This document shows positions 7,763-16,201 of a DNA stretch of 64,000 bases, one piece after another (position 1 is the stretch's first letter; every line of letters begins with the position of its first letter). Below the pieces are notes generated by a model. That model did not search any database and was not told the origin of the DNA. It saw nothing but the letters and a program-made list of their open reading frames with translations. This DNA is from CAIQPV01 sp963719855 (GTDB taxonomy: Bacteria > Pseudomonadota > Gammaproteobacteria > Burkholderiales > Gallionellaceae). Both the position numbers and the translations under genes were made by a program. The stretch is taken from assembly GCA_963719855.1 (NCBI GenBank), contig CAVRDK010000001.1, positions 124,001 to 188,000 on the forward strand. Direction: 5' to 3'.

Positions 7763-9540
7763 ACCAGCCAGCCAGCAGACGCGTCATCGTCGATCCAGTG
7801 ACACGCATCGAAGGGCATTTGCGCATCGAGGCAGAAACAGATTCTGAAGGGCGCATCACCCGCGCATCATCCGCCGGCACCATGGTGCGCGGGATCGAGA
7901 TCATCCTGCGCGGGCGCGACCCGCGCGAAGCATGGGCTTTTGCACAACGTATCTGCGGCGTATGCACGCTGGTGCATGGCATCGCCTCGGTGCGCGCAGT
8001 GGAAAATGCACTGAACATCGAAGTGCCCAGCAATGCGCAATTGATCCGCAACCTGATGATCGGCGCGCAATACATCCACGATCATGTAATGCACTTCTAT
8101 CACCTGCATGCGCTGGACTGGGTGGATGTGGTCTCGGCGCTGAAGGCCGATCCAAAAGCCACTTCGGCGCTGGCGCAGAGTCTGTCCGGCTATGCCAGAT
8201 CCTCGCCGGGCTATTTCAGCGATGTGCAGAAGAAGTTAAAAGGTTTCATCGATACCGGTCAGTTGGGAATTTTTGCCAACGGCTACTGGGGACATCCGGC
8301 GTACAAGTTGCCGCCAGAAGCCAACCTCATGGCCGTTGCGCACTACCTGGATGCATTGGCTTGGCAACGCGATGTGGCTAAATTGCATACCGTGTTTGGT
8401 GGTAAAAATCCGCACCCGATGTTTCTGGTCGGCGGCGTGCCGTGCGCCATCAGTATCGATCCGAACCATCCCGGAAATGGCAATGGGCCGCATTTCCACG
8501 GCGGCAATTCCGGCACGGCACTCAATGAGATCGGACTGCAAACGGTGCAGAACGTGATCAAGCAGATGCGCGAATTCGTCGATCAAGTCTATGTGCCGGA
8601 TACGTTGGCTATCGCCGGGTTTTACAAAGACTGGTTTACGCAAGGCGAAGGCATCGGCAACTTCCTCACCTTCGGCGACTTTCCTGCCAAGGGCATGTCC
8701 GACCCGTCCTCCTATATGATTCCTTCCGGCGTGATACTGGATCGTGACCTGAGCAAGATACACCCCATCGACTTCAGTGCGGAAAGCGAGATTCAGGAAT
8801 TCGTCAGCCACGCCTGGTATGAATATTCCGTGGGTAAAGAGCATGGCCTGCATCCCTACAAGGGCGAGACCAAGCTCAATTACACCGGGCCGAAGCCGCC
8901 TTATCAGCAGTTGGATGTGGACAAGGATTACTCCTGGATGAAGTCACCGCGCTGGAAGGGCAAAGCCGTAGAAGTGGGGCCACTGGCGCGCGTGTTGATG
9001 ATGTACGCCTCTGGACACGAACAGACCAAGGAACTGGTCGGCATGACCCTGAAAAAACTCGATCTGCCGGTACAGGCGCTGTATTCGACGCTGGGGCGCA
9101 CGGCTGCACGCACACTGGAAACCAAGCTCGTGGCCGATGCGATGCAGGGTTGGTACGATCAATTGGTCGCCAACATCAAAGCGGGCGACGTCAAGACCTT
9201 CAACGAATCGAAGTGGGATCCATCGACTTGGCCGCGCCACGCGCAGGGGGTGGGAGTCACGGAAGCGCCGCGCGGTGCGCTTTCGCACTGGATCGTCATC
9301 GAGGATCAGAAGATCGCCAATTATCAGGCCATCGTGCCTAGTACATGGAACGCCAGCCCGCGCGATGCGCAAGGGAATCAGGGAGCGTATGAGGCATCCT
9401 TGAAAGGCCATAAACTATATGATGAAAAACAGCCCATCGAGATCCTGCGCACCATCCATAGTTTCGACCCTTGCATCGCCTGCGCAGTGCATCTTACCGA
9501 TCCGGATGGCAAAGAGTTGATGCAAGTGAAGGTGCTCTGA
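7759..9540 (+). CDS. hynL: Isp-type [NiFe] hydrogenase large subunit
   Basis: The 593-aa catalytic subunit carries the N-terminal nickel ligand motif RICGVCTLVHG (near residue 65) and the C-terminal motif DPCIACAVH. The latter is followed by 15 residues, LTDPDGKELMQVKVL, that HupD should remove. The start, DPVTRIEGHLRIE, is the standard N-terminal signature. The gene order small subunit, isp1, isp2, large subunit defines Isp-type uptake hydrogenases (often called group 1e), known from Thiocapsa and Thiobacillus. Likely role: H2 oxidation feeding the quinone pool, or reversible H2 metabolism. Confidence 0.95.
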   Translation: MNQPASRRVIVDPVTRIEGHLRIEAETDSEGRITRASSAGTMVRGIEIILRGRDPREAWAFAQRICGVCTLVHGIASVRAVENALNIEVPSNAQLIRNLMIGAQYIHDHVMHFYHLHALDWVDVVSALKADPKATSALAQSLSGYARSSPGYFSDVQKKLKGFIDTGQLGIFANGYWGHPAYKLPPEANLMAVAHYLDALAWQRDVAKLHTVFGGKNPHPMFLVGGVPCAISIDPNHPGNGNGPHFHGGNSGTALNEIGLQTVQNVIKQMREFVDQVYVPDTLAIAGFYKDWFTQGEGIGNFLTFGDFPAKGMSDPSSYMIPSGVILDRDLSKIHPIDFSAESEIQEFVSHAWYEYSVGKEHGLHPYKGETKLNYTGPKPPYQQLDVDKDYSWMKSPRWKGKAVEVGPLARVLMMYASGHEQTKELVGMTLKKLDLPVQALYSTLGRTAARTLETKLVADAMQGWYDQLVANIKAGDVKTFNESKWDPSTWPRHAQGVGVTEAPRGALSHWIVIEDQKIANYQAIVPSTWNASPRDAQGNQGAYEASLKGHKLYDEKQPIEILRTIHSFDPCIACAVHLTDPDGKELMQVKVL

Positions 9541-9794
9541 GGAAGATCGACTTGCATCCGAAGTAACTAATGAAGCACTCTTATACTGTGCTTCATATGC
9601 TTCCCAATCGAAATCATCCTTTCCATCCTCGTCATGTGTAGGATTTCAACCAGAGAGCAAGTTAAAAGGCATGCAATGTTACAGAAATGTTGCAAGTGCT
9701 GAATTTTACCTATAAATTGGGCTCCTTGTGCCTATAGCCTTCAGTTAATTGGACGGCTGAAGCAGCCAATTTTTCCATTTTACTGGAGCAAGTA

Positions 9795-11333
9795 ATGTTC
9801 AAAAACTTGAAAATAGGTGTGAAGCTTGGGGTTGGTTTTGGTGTGGTCATTGCGCTGGCTGTTTTTCTTGGTTTGGTGGCATGGGGGGAACTCAAAAAAA
9901 TCGGCAATGACTGGAACGACTTTGAATCTACCACTCTGCGTAAACGAGAAGCCGTTACGCTTGGTTTCTCAGGATTGCAGGATGGTATACACAACTTCAA
10001 GGACTTCGTTCTGAGAGGTGGTGATTATGCCAAGAAGTTCGCGGAGAACATGACGACTATCGAAAAAGCAGCTTCCGATTATCGCCAGGTTGCAGGACTC
10101 GTGGATGACGAAAAAAAGCTATTGGATCAGGTCGAACAGGGCGCTAAAAGTTATCGCTTGGCCATGGATGAGGCGGTCAGTCTCAGCAACGCGGGTAAAA
10201 CAACGAATGAGATCGACAAATCCATCAAAGGTGCCGACAAGGTGCTTGATGCAGGGTTAAAGAAACTGCTGGAACTCAACGCCCAAAGCACAAAACAGGC
10301 CTCTGTGCAATTCGGACAAGTAATCGCCAATGCCACGCTGTGGATAGCCTCTATTTGCGTTGCCATTTTGCTTATTGGTATTGTTGGCGCATGGAGTATC
10401 ACCCGCGCTATCACCCGTCCGCTTGTCGAAGCCGTGGATGTGGCCAACAACCTGTCCGAGGGCAACCTGAACGTCAAGATTGTGGTGGATTCAAAAGACG
10501 AAACCGGCCTATTGCTGACAGCCATGCAGAACATGGTCGCCAAACTGACAGAAATCATTTCCGCCGTGCGTGTTAGCGCCGATTCACTGGCCAGCGGATC
10601 GGAAGAAATCAGCGCCACCGCGCAATCGCTGTCGCAGGCTTCCTCCGAACAAGCCGCCAGCGTGGAAGAAACATCCGCCTCCATTGAGCAGATGACGGCC
10701 TCAATCAACCAGAACACTGAGAATGCCAAGGTCACCGACAGCATGGCGGGCAAGGCCGCCAAGGAAGCGACTGAAGGCGGACAAGCCGTAGGCAGCACGG
10801 TTGAGGCGATGAAGAAGATCGCTGGCAAGATCGGCATCGTGGACGATATCGCCTACCAGACCAACCTGCTGGCATTGAATGCCGCCATCGAAGCGGCTCG
10901 CGCCGGAGAACACGGCAAGGGTTTTGCTGTGGTGGCCGCAGAAGTGCGCAAACTGGCCGAGCGTAGCCAAGTGGCCGCGCAGGAAATCGGCGAACTCGCC
11001 AGCAGCAGCGTGAGTCTGGCGGAAAAGGCCGGCAAGCTGCTCGATGAGATCGTACCAAGCATCAACAAGACCTCCGACCTGGTGCAGGAGATCGCCTCCG
11101 CCTCATCGGAACAATCCAGCGGTGTCGCACAAATAAACGGCGCGATGGGACAACTCAACCAGACCACGCAACAAAATGCTTCCGCCTCGGAAGAGCTGGC
11201 AGCAACTGCTGAGGAAATGAGCAGCCAGTCCGAGCAACTCCAGAGCGTGATGTCGTTCTTCAAGCTGGACAATACAGGCGCTCAGGGCGTTACCGCAGTT
11301 CGTCACAGCCCCGGCCCGAGCCACCGTTCTTGA
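9795..11333 (+). CDS. Methyl-accepting chemotaxis protein
   Basis: The 512-aa receptor has a short N-terminal membrane helix (about 11-30), a periplasmic four-helix-bundle-like domain (about 35-175), a second helix (about 180-200), a HAMP linker starting at ITRAITRPL, and a long signalling coiled coil. The hairpin tip is canonical: IVDDIAYQTNLLALNAAIEA. Methylation-helix Glu/Gln pairs flank it. There is no C-terminal NWETF-type CheR docking peptide. The cheW gene follows 69 bp downstream, so the pair likely works in one chemosensory array. The ligand is unknown; the position after a hydrogenase operon invites, but does not prove, redox or H2 taxis. Confidence 0.93.
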   Translation: MFKNLKIGVKLGVGFGVVIALAVFLGLVAWGELKKIGNDWNDFESTTLRKREAVTLGFSGLQDGIHNFKDFVLRGGDYAKKFAENMTTIEKAASDYRQVAGLVDDEKKLLDQVEQGAKSYRLAMDEAVSLSNAGKTTNEIDKSIKGADKVLDAGLKKLLELNAQSTKQASVQFGQVIANATLWIASICVAILLIGIVGAWSITRAITRPLVEAVDVANNLSEGNLNVKIVVDSKDETGLLLTAMQNMVAKLTEIISAVRVSADSLASGSEEISATAQSLSQASSEQAASVEETSASIEQMTASINQNTENAKVTDSMAGKAAKEATEGGQAVGSTVEAMKKIAGKIGIVDDIAYQTNLLALNAAIEAARAGEHGKGFAVVAAEVRKLAERSQVAAQEIGELASSSVSLAEKAGKLLDEIVPSINKTSDLVQEIASASSEQSSGVAQINGAMGQLNQTTQQNASASEELAATAEEMSSQSEQLQSVMSFFKLDNTGAQGVTAVRHSPGPSHRS

Positions 11334-11402
11334 TAAACAATTAGCCATTCCACTAGGCTATCAAACGATAATAGCCAAGTGGCTGGTTAATAGGAGATTG
11401 CC

Positions 11403-11951
11403 ATGAACCAGACGAAAAATATGCCAGTTGTCGCAGGAATAGCGATGGACGAAGAAGATCATCAATACCTCACCTTCTTGTTGAGCGGCGAAATGTTTGC
11501 CATCGCCATTCTCAACATCAAGGAAATCATCGAATACGGCAACCTGACCGAAGTGCCGATGATGCCCAACTTTATCCGGGGCGTCATCAACCTGCGCGGC
11601 AGCGTGGTGCCGGTGGTGGATTTGTCGGCGCGCTTTGGGCGCAACAGGACCGAAGTGTCGCGCCGCACCTGCATCGTCATCATCGAAGTGGAAAGTGATG
11701 ATGAGAAACATGACATCGGCGTGATGGTGGACAGCGTGTCAGAAGTGCTGGAAATCCCGTGCAGCGAGATCGAACCTCCGCCTGCTTTCGGCGCCAAGAT
11801 ACGCGTTGATTTTATTCATGGCATGGGCAAGGTGGCAGGCAAGTTCGTCATCATTCTCGATGCTAACAAGGTGCTGTCGGTGGATGAGTTATCCATGTTG
11901 GGACAGGCTGCTGGAACGATGCCTGCGGATCAGGCAGTGGCGGTAGCCTGA
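11403..11951 (+). CDS. cheW: Chemotaxis coupling protein CheW
   Basis: The 182-aa CheW-domain protein contains FLLSGEMFAIAILNIKEIIE and the typical IRGVINLRGSVVPVVDLSAR turn that contacts receptors and CheA. A ribosome site (TAGGAG) lies 7 bases before the ATG. It follows the chemoreceptor gene in the same direction. The C-terminal ~30 residues after SVDELSML extend slightly past the usual domain. No CheA, CheY or CheR is present, so the remaining pathway is encoded elsewhere. Confidence 0.93.
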   Translation: MNQTKNMPVVAGIAMDEEDHQYLTFLLSGEMFAIAILNIKEIIEYGNLTEVPMMPNFIRGVINLRGSVVPVVDLSARFGRNRTEVSRRTCIVIIEVESDDEKHDIGVMVDSVSEVLEIPCSEIEPPPAFGAKIRVDFIHGMGKVAGKFVIILDANKVLSVDELSMLGQAAGTMPADQAVAVA

Positions 11952-11964
11952 TTCAGGTATTCCG

Positions 11965-12180
11965 CTTGGCAGCCCAAATCCGACTGAGTTTACGCTTGGA
12001 CATGGCGTCTCGTCCAAGTTAGAAGTCGATACGGTTATGGAGCAAGCGAGAAATGCCGGAGCGATTATCGTGAAACCAGCTCAGGCCACCTTTTGGGGTG
12101 GTTACGCCGGATATTTTCAAGACCCTGATAGCCATCTGTGGGAAGTCGTATGGAACCCACAGTTATTGCCCAAGGATTGA
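11965..12180 (+). pseudogene. Remnant of a glyoxalase/VOC-family enzyme (C-terminal part only)
   Basis: Reading in the frame that ends with TGA at 12178-12180 gives about 70 residues typical of the end of a VOC-superfamily protein: FTLGHGVSSKLEVDTVMEQA, then FWGGYAGYFQDPDSHLWEVV. The C-terminal Glu of HLWEV is a metal ligand in the family. No start codon or N-terminal half is present; an in-frame stop lies at 11944. It abuts the end of cheW, which suggests a deletion that removed the first half. Confidence 0.75.
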
Positions 12181-12206
12181 GTATATCTAAAAAATTTAGG
12201 GTCACC

Positions 12207-12486
12207 GTGAGCAATAAACAACTGAATTTGCTGCGCGCGATCTTTCAGGATCCACTCAGCAATAACATCCACTGGCGCGAGGTCGAATCGCTTCTGCGCC
12301 ACCTTGGGGCCGCTATTGCAGCCCTCTCATGGCGCTCGTTTTCGCGTTGTGCTGAACCAGGTAGAGGGCTTCTTGCATCATCCTCATCACAGCAACGTCT
12401 GCGACAAACAAACCATCAAACAGCTACGTGAGTTTCTGGCTCGCGCCGGAGTCAGTCCGTCGAGCTACGAGGATGGTAAAGGCTGA
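12207..12486 (+). pseudogene. HicA-like toxin gene broken by one extra base
   Basis: From a GTG at 12207, the product begins VSNKQLNLLRAIFQDP then NIHWREVESLLRHLGAAI, resembling HicA/YcfA-like mRNA interferases ('IEWRRIEALLxALGA'). The expected continuation, PSHGARFRVVLNQVEGFLHH, with the family's conserved His, and a C-terminal LREFLARAG, is found one frame away and ends at 12486. Removing one base near 12318 restores a single ~92-residue reading frame. No HicB antitoxin is adjacent. It is either a true pseudogene or a sequencing indel. Confidence 0.65.
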
Positions 12487-12895
12487 TGCCGTGCGGCATC
12501 GTGTATCAACAGAAAGTTTGACGGTTGCGTGTAATTGGGAAGCAGATGTTGGCAGACAGGTTGATCGACGGACGCTCTCTGGCCATTAGATACTTGCGTG
12601 AGATGGCGAAAGGCGAGGTCACACCAATATCAGCCTCCTTCCGGCAGTAATACCTCATCGGTGTTTGTCCTATACTGCCAACTAGGTAACTTCTGTAAAC
12701 TCTTGGCTTCAATCAATGTGAACGGTTATCAAACTGATAATCCCGCGCTTGGTACATCCCTACGCTATGAGATTAACTTGAGCACAAGCAAACACATAAA
12801 TATGTTCGCCTATAACCTGATTGCGTGGATAGTTGAAAGTCTGCCCGCAATTATCTACTGGGAGCGTGTGGTACCCGAATGAAGAAGGGCAGCAA
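12487..12895. other. Gene-poor stretch with one copy of a conserved motif
   Basis: About 400 bases without a convincing gene. A 94-codon frame at 12598-12882 has no family resemblance and no clear ribosome site. The only structured signal is the motif copy at 12656-12673 (minus strand), which sits inside a 7-bp inverted repeat (ggcagta/tactgcc). Confidence 0.5.
12656..12673 (-). repeat. Copy 1 of the ATAGGACAAACRCYGATG motif
   Basis: The minus strand reads ATAGGACAAACACCGATG and continues with TATTACTG. Two other copies lie at 13033 and 15651. This copy is flanked by ggcagta and tactgcc, an exact inverted repeat. Confidence 0.7.
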
Positions 12896-13036
12896 ATGAC
12901 CACAACCATCCTTGTTATCGAAGACAGCGAAGACGACCAGCGTCTCTACCAGCGCGCCTTCAATGATTTAGAGGTGCACTTTAGATATTCAATTCAAAGT
13001 AAGTCGTCAATAAAGACAATGAAGCAGACGGCATAG
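12896..13036 (+). pseudogene. Truncated response-regulator receiver domain
   Basis: The 46-codon frame starts MTTTILVIEDSEDDQRLYQR, the unmistakable first strand and acidic pair (EDSEDD) of a CheY-like receiver. After residue ~29 (FNDLEVHF) the sequence departs from the family and stops. The phosphoacceptor Asp (around residue 55) and everything after are missing. It is therefore a decayed or truncated gene rather than a working regulator. Confidence 0.7.
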
Positions 13037-13050
13037 GACAAACACTGATG
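13033..13050 (+). repeat. Copy 2 of the ATAGGACAAACRCYGATG motif
   Basis: Reads ATAGGACAAACACTGATG followed by gactATTGCAT. It overlaps the end of the truncated receiver-domain frame and lies about 130 bases upstream of the sigma-factor-like gene. Confidence 0.7.
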
Positions 13051-13176
13051 GACTATTGCATGAATTACTTATTAGTTTTTGAGAGTATCACCGATATTTC
13101 AAAGGCATCTGAATCGGCACAATGACTGCCCAAACTAAATTTAGTTGCGTTGGTCTACGCACGTCAGGAGCCGGTG

Positions 13177-13659
13177 ATGATGGGATCTACATATTTTGAG
13201 GAAGGTACTTTGCATGAGAGCGGCGAATACGACCCTGATCCGGCTGAGACTGAAGCTTCCTGTCAATCCAAAGGATCGTTTTCTCTGCGGCATGCCCATT
13301 ATTTTAACGATATGTGGAATGAAAAAATAATCTCTCACAACTTGCAACTTGCCCTCGTGGACAATATCGTCAGGCATTATGCTAATCGTGGAGTTGATCT
13401 TTCCGATTTGATAAAAGAAGGCAATCTTGGACTTGCGCATGCGCTGGAGAATTTTGAACTTGAGGGAGGTTCACGTTTTTCTACTTACGCCGCCCGATGC
13501 ATACGCCAGAAAATCGAACGTGCCATCATGAGCCAATCTGTGGCTAACCGTTCTTCCTGCATTTCTAAAACCCGTCCTACGCCAACGATTGCTGATTTGC
13601 ACACTCATCCCCAAAGAATTTCAAGCCGAGGCGCAAAAACACATCATAAAGGTGCTTGA
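13177..13659 (+). CDS. Truncated sigma-70 family protein (region 2 only)
   Basis: The 160-aa product starts at ATG 13177, with AGGAG 7 bases upstream; TTG/GTG starts further up are less likely. Residues ~60-125 resemble sigma-70 region 2: NLQLALVDNIVRHYANRGVD, then LIKEGNLGLAHALENFELEG and RFSTYAARCIRQKIERAIMS. The usual 'TRTIRLP' that follows is replaced by SVANRSSCISKTRP, and regions 3 and 4 (the -35-binding HTH) are absent. The usual WW in region 2.4 is changed (CIRQ in place of WIRQ). It may be a pseudogene or a core-binding decoy. Confidence 0.6.
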   Translation: MMGSTYFEEGTLHESGEYDPDPAETEASCQSKGSFSLRHAHYFNDMWNEKIISHNLQLALVDNIVRHYANRGVDLSDLIKEGNLGLAHALENFELEGGSRFSTYAARCIRQKIERAIMSQSVANRSSCISKTRPTPTIADLHTHPQRISSRGAKTHHKGA

Positions 13660-13842
13660 TCAGGGATGACCAAAGACTTACTGCGGTTTTTGCAGCTTAT
13701 AACTAGCGACTTGACTGGCGTTAACCAATGACTTGGTTGGCGTAGTTTGCCAATCTAGTCAGATGGCTATGCAAAGCCTTTTGACAGCCTAGTCGAATGG
13801 CAAGTTAGTTCATCAGTTACTGAACAATTATCGGAGGCTACA

Positions 13843-14625
13843 ATGGGCGTTCAGCTTAACCCAAATCATAACCATCTTCTCTCCGCTTTACCTGTGGCTG
13901 AATTCAAGCGTATGTCTCCCCACCTCGAACTGACCCCGATGCCGCTGGGTGAGGTTTATTATGAATCGGGCGGCAAGTTGCAACATGTCTATTTCCCCAT
14001 AACCTCCATCGTGTCCCTGCACTACATTATGGAGAATGGCGCTTCCGCAGAAATCGCCGGTGTAGGCAAAGAAGGCATGCTCGGCATTTCGCTGTTTATG
14101 GGCGGCAATAACACACCCAGCCGGGCATCCGTGCGGGCTGCTGGCTTTGGTTACAAAATGAAGGCGCAGTTGCTGATCGATGAATTCAATCGCGCCGGGT
14201 CGATGCAGCGTTTGCTGCTGCGCTATACCCAGGCGCTGATTACGCAGACATCCCAGACTGCGGTATGCAACCGGCACCATTCCGTTGCTCAGCAACTGTG
14301 CCGCTGGTTGTTGTTGACCCTTGATCGCATGCCTTCGAATGAATTGATCCTGACGCAGGAGCTGATCGCAAGAATGCTCGGGGTACGCCGTGAAGGCATT
14401 GCGGAAGTGCTCAGGAAATTGCAGGAAACCGGGCTGATCCGTTATCACTATGGCCACATTACTGTGTTGGATCGGTCTGGGCTGGAAGATCAAGCGTGCG
14501 AGTGCTACAACGTGGTCAAGAGTGAATTTGATCGCTTGCTCGGCTTGGATTGGGATTGGCGGCAGATGCCTGAGAGTGTCAAGACATGGTCAAGAGCAAG
14601 TACGAGCGTTTGCGCGCAGTTATGA
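13843..14625 (+). CDS. Crp/Fnr family transcription regulator
   Basis: The 260-aa protein has a cyclic-nucleotide-binding-like beta roll (about residues 20-135) with 'GEVYYESGGKLQHVYFPITS' and 'AGVGKEGMLGISLFMGG'. This is followed by a dimerisation helix and a winged helix-turn-helix (about 170-225) containing 'LTQELIARMLGVRREGIAEV'. There is no Fnr-type N-terminal Cys cluster, so oxygen sensing through an iron-sulfur cluster is unlikely. CGGAGG precedes the ATG. The divergent effector region, with no phosphate-binding RxA motif visible, argues against cAMP. An EAL protein follows 57 bp downstream. Confidence 0.88.
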   Translation: MGVQLNPNHNHLLSALPVAEFKRMSPHLELTPMPLGEVYYESGGKLQHVYFPITSIVSLHYIMENGASAEIAGVGKEGMLGISLFMGGNNTPSRASVRAAGFGYKMKAQLLIDEFNRAGSMQRLLLRYTQALITQTSQTAVCNRHHSVAQQLCRWLLLTLDRMPSNELILTQELIARMLGVRREGIAEVLRKLQETGLIRYHYGHITVLDRSGLEDQACECYNVVKSEFDRLLGLDWDWRQMPESVKTWSRASTSVCAQL

Positions 14626-14682
14626 TGTGTCATAGTGTTAGGATTGCAAGTGTCGCTCTGCTTTGCAGAAAGGATTGGTGAA

Positions 14683-15543
14683 ATGATCACATCACCGAAG
14701 CAAGATGAACCTCGTGCGGCGAAGAAAACTTACGGCGCAGATGAAGTGCATTCGGCAATAACCAACGGTAAACTGTTTAATTATTACCAGCCCAAAGTAG
14801 ATAATGCCACCCGCTACGTGGTTGGAGTGGAAGCTCTGGTACGTTGGATTCACCCTCAGGATGGAATGGTGTACCCCAACCAGTTCATCGGTGTGGTGGA
14901 AGCTCACGGCTTGATTGAAGACCTGACGCGTGTGGTTCTGATCAACGCGTTGGCTCAAGCCAAGGCCTGGCGGGAAGATGGGCTTGTGCTGCCGGTATCG
15001 GTCAATGTGTCGGCGAAAAATTTGGTTTCGCCGGATTTTGTGGATTTGGTTGTCGAATCTTCGACTATAGCTGGCGTGCCGCCGCCTCTGATTGAGCTGG
15101 AAGTAGCGGAAAGTCGCCTGAAAGAGGATTTGCATGCTCCACTTGAGGCCCTAACCCAACTGCGCCAGAATCGCTTCAAGATTTCAATCGACAATATTGA
15201 CATTGAAAATTCTTCCTTGGCTCAGTTGAGCGATCTTCCAATCAATGAAATCAAGATTGAGCCGTGCTATGTGCATGGTGTATGGAACAACGAAAAGTTG
15301 CGATCAAAATTCGAGTCTACCAGCGATTTGGCAAAGCAACTCGGAGTGAGTATTACGGCTGTAGGTGTTGAAGGCACGGCTGATTGGGATTTTGTACGAG
15401 AAACGGGGTGCAATGCTTCTCAGGGTAGTTTTATTGCCAACCCGATGCCGGGGCCAAACCTGCCGGGCTGGATTCGTTCTTGGCATTCAACTGGGCGAAC
15501 GCCCATGCGGCCTTTAAGAGAGCCCAGCATTGCACGTAAATAG
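14683..15543 (+). CDS. EAL-domain protein, probably catalytically degenerate
   Basis: The 286-aa protein is an almost bare EAL domain. The signature EALVRWIHPQDG is present, as are NVSAKNL (metal-binding Asn) and LIELEVAES. The key DDFGTGYSSL loop has become IDNIDIENSSL, the catalytic KID is KIE, and the late EGVE motif reads VGVEGTAD. These changes suggest loss of c-di-GMP phosphodiesterase activity and perhaps a binding or protein-interaction role. The ATG at 14683 is preferred over an upstream in-frame TTG/ATG for its AAGGA site. It is probably co-transcribed with the Crp/Fnr gene. Confidence 0.85.
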   Translation: MITSPKQDEPRAAKKTYGADEVHSAITNGKLFNYYQPKVDNATRYVVGVEALVRWIHPQDGMVYPNQFIGVVEAHGLIEDLTRVVLINALAQAKAWREDGLVLPVSVNVSAKNLVSPDFVDLVVESSTIAGVPPPLIELEVAESRLKEDLHAPLEALTQLRQNRFKISIDNIDIENSSLAQLSDLPINEIKIEPCYVHGVWNNEKLRSKFESTSDLAKQLGVSITAVGVEGTADWDFVRETGCNASQGSFIANPMPGPNLPGWIRSWHSTGRTPMRPLREPSIARK

Positions 15544-15650
15544 GCGTGGCGTTTTCCATAATAACTTTTCTCTACCATGCTTTTGAGTTTTAGGCTTGGA
15601 TAAAAGTCACCACGCCTCGCTGAGATTGGAACGCGCTCGCCGGTCTTGGG

Positions 15651-15668
15651 ATAGGACAAACGCCGATG
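15651..15668 (+). repeat. Copy 3 of the ATAGGACAAACRCYGATG motif
   Basis: Reads ATAGGACAAACGCCGATG followed by aatcATTACAT, then a T-run. It lies between the EAL gene and the DUF1540 gene, about 150 bases upstream of the latter. Confidence 0.7.
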
Positions 15669-15816
15669 AATCATTACATTTTTTTCTTAGTATTTATCAA
15701 GCAAAGCGCCGATGGTTAGAAAACAACCGTGCCATTCATAATGACCTCGCGATAATCGGTGGCAGTATATCGTGCAGCGCCAAAATACTTTTTCCACAAA
15801 TCCAATGGAGGTTCAT

Positions 15817-16110
15817 ATGTTGCAGACAATCAAAATGCCCGTCGTTTCCGAATGCGTTATTGCCGAATGTGCTTACAACTCAAACATGGCCTGCCATGCC
15901 ATCGCCATAACAATAGGCGATGGGGATCGTCCCATGTGCGACACCTTCTTTAAATCTTCAAAACATGGAGGCATAAAAGACACAGCAGGAGTGGGCGCAT
16001 GCAAGGTTTCTGCTTGCCGTCATAACACGGATTTTGAATGTAGCTCGGACAGTATCCGTGTTGGCGTTGAAAAGAATCTTGGGAAATGCCTGACATTTGC
16101 AACGGCCTAG
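15817..16110 (+). CDS. Cysteine-rich DUF1540-type protein
   Basis: The 97-aa protein starts at ATG 15817, with TGGAGG 5 bases upstream. It has two Cys-rich units: an N-terminal CVIAECAYNSNMACHA and a C-terminal CKVSACRHNTDFEC, with further Cys at CDTF and KCLTF. This CxxxxCxxNxxxxC spacing is characteristic of DUF1540, a small domain that probably binds a metal. The function is unknown; such genes often accompany stress-type proteins. The next gene, a DUF883 protein, begins 91 bases later. Confidence 0.7.
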   Translation: MLQTIKMPVVSECVIAECAYNSNMACHAIAITIGDGDRPMCDTFFKSSKHGGIKDTAGVGACKVSACRHNTDFECSSDSIRVGVEKNLGKCLTFATA

Positions 16111-16201
16111 CCCTCGCACATCAAGCAAAACGTCTGATTTTAAAACCGCCACATTAAATAAAAATCTTTGCAACAACTCTTTCAACGAAAAGGAGTTCAA
16201 T

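Noticed and set aside
12598..12882. 94-codon open frame on the plus strand
   Set aside because: No recognisable domain, no clear ribosome site, unusual composition.
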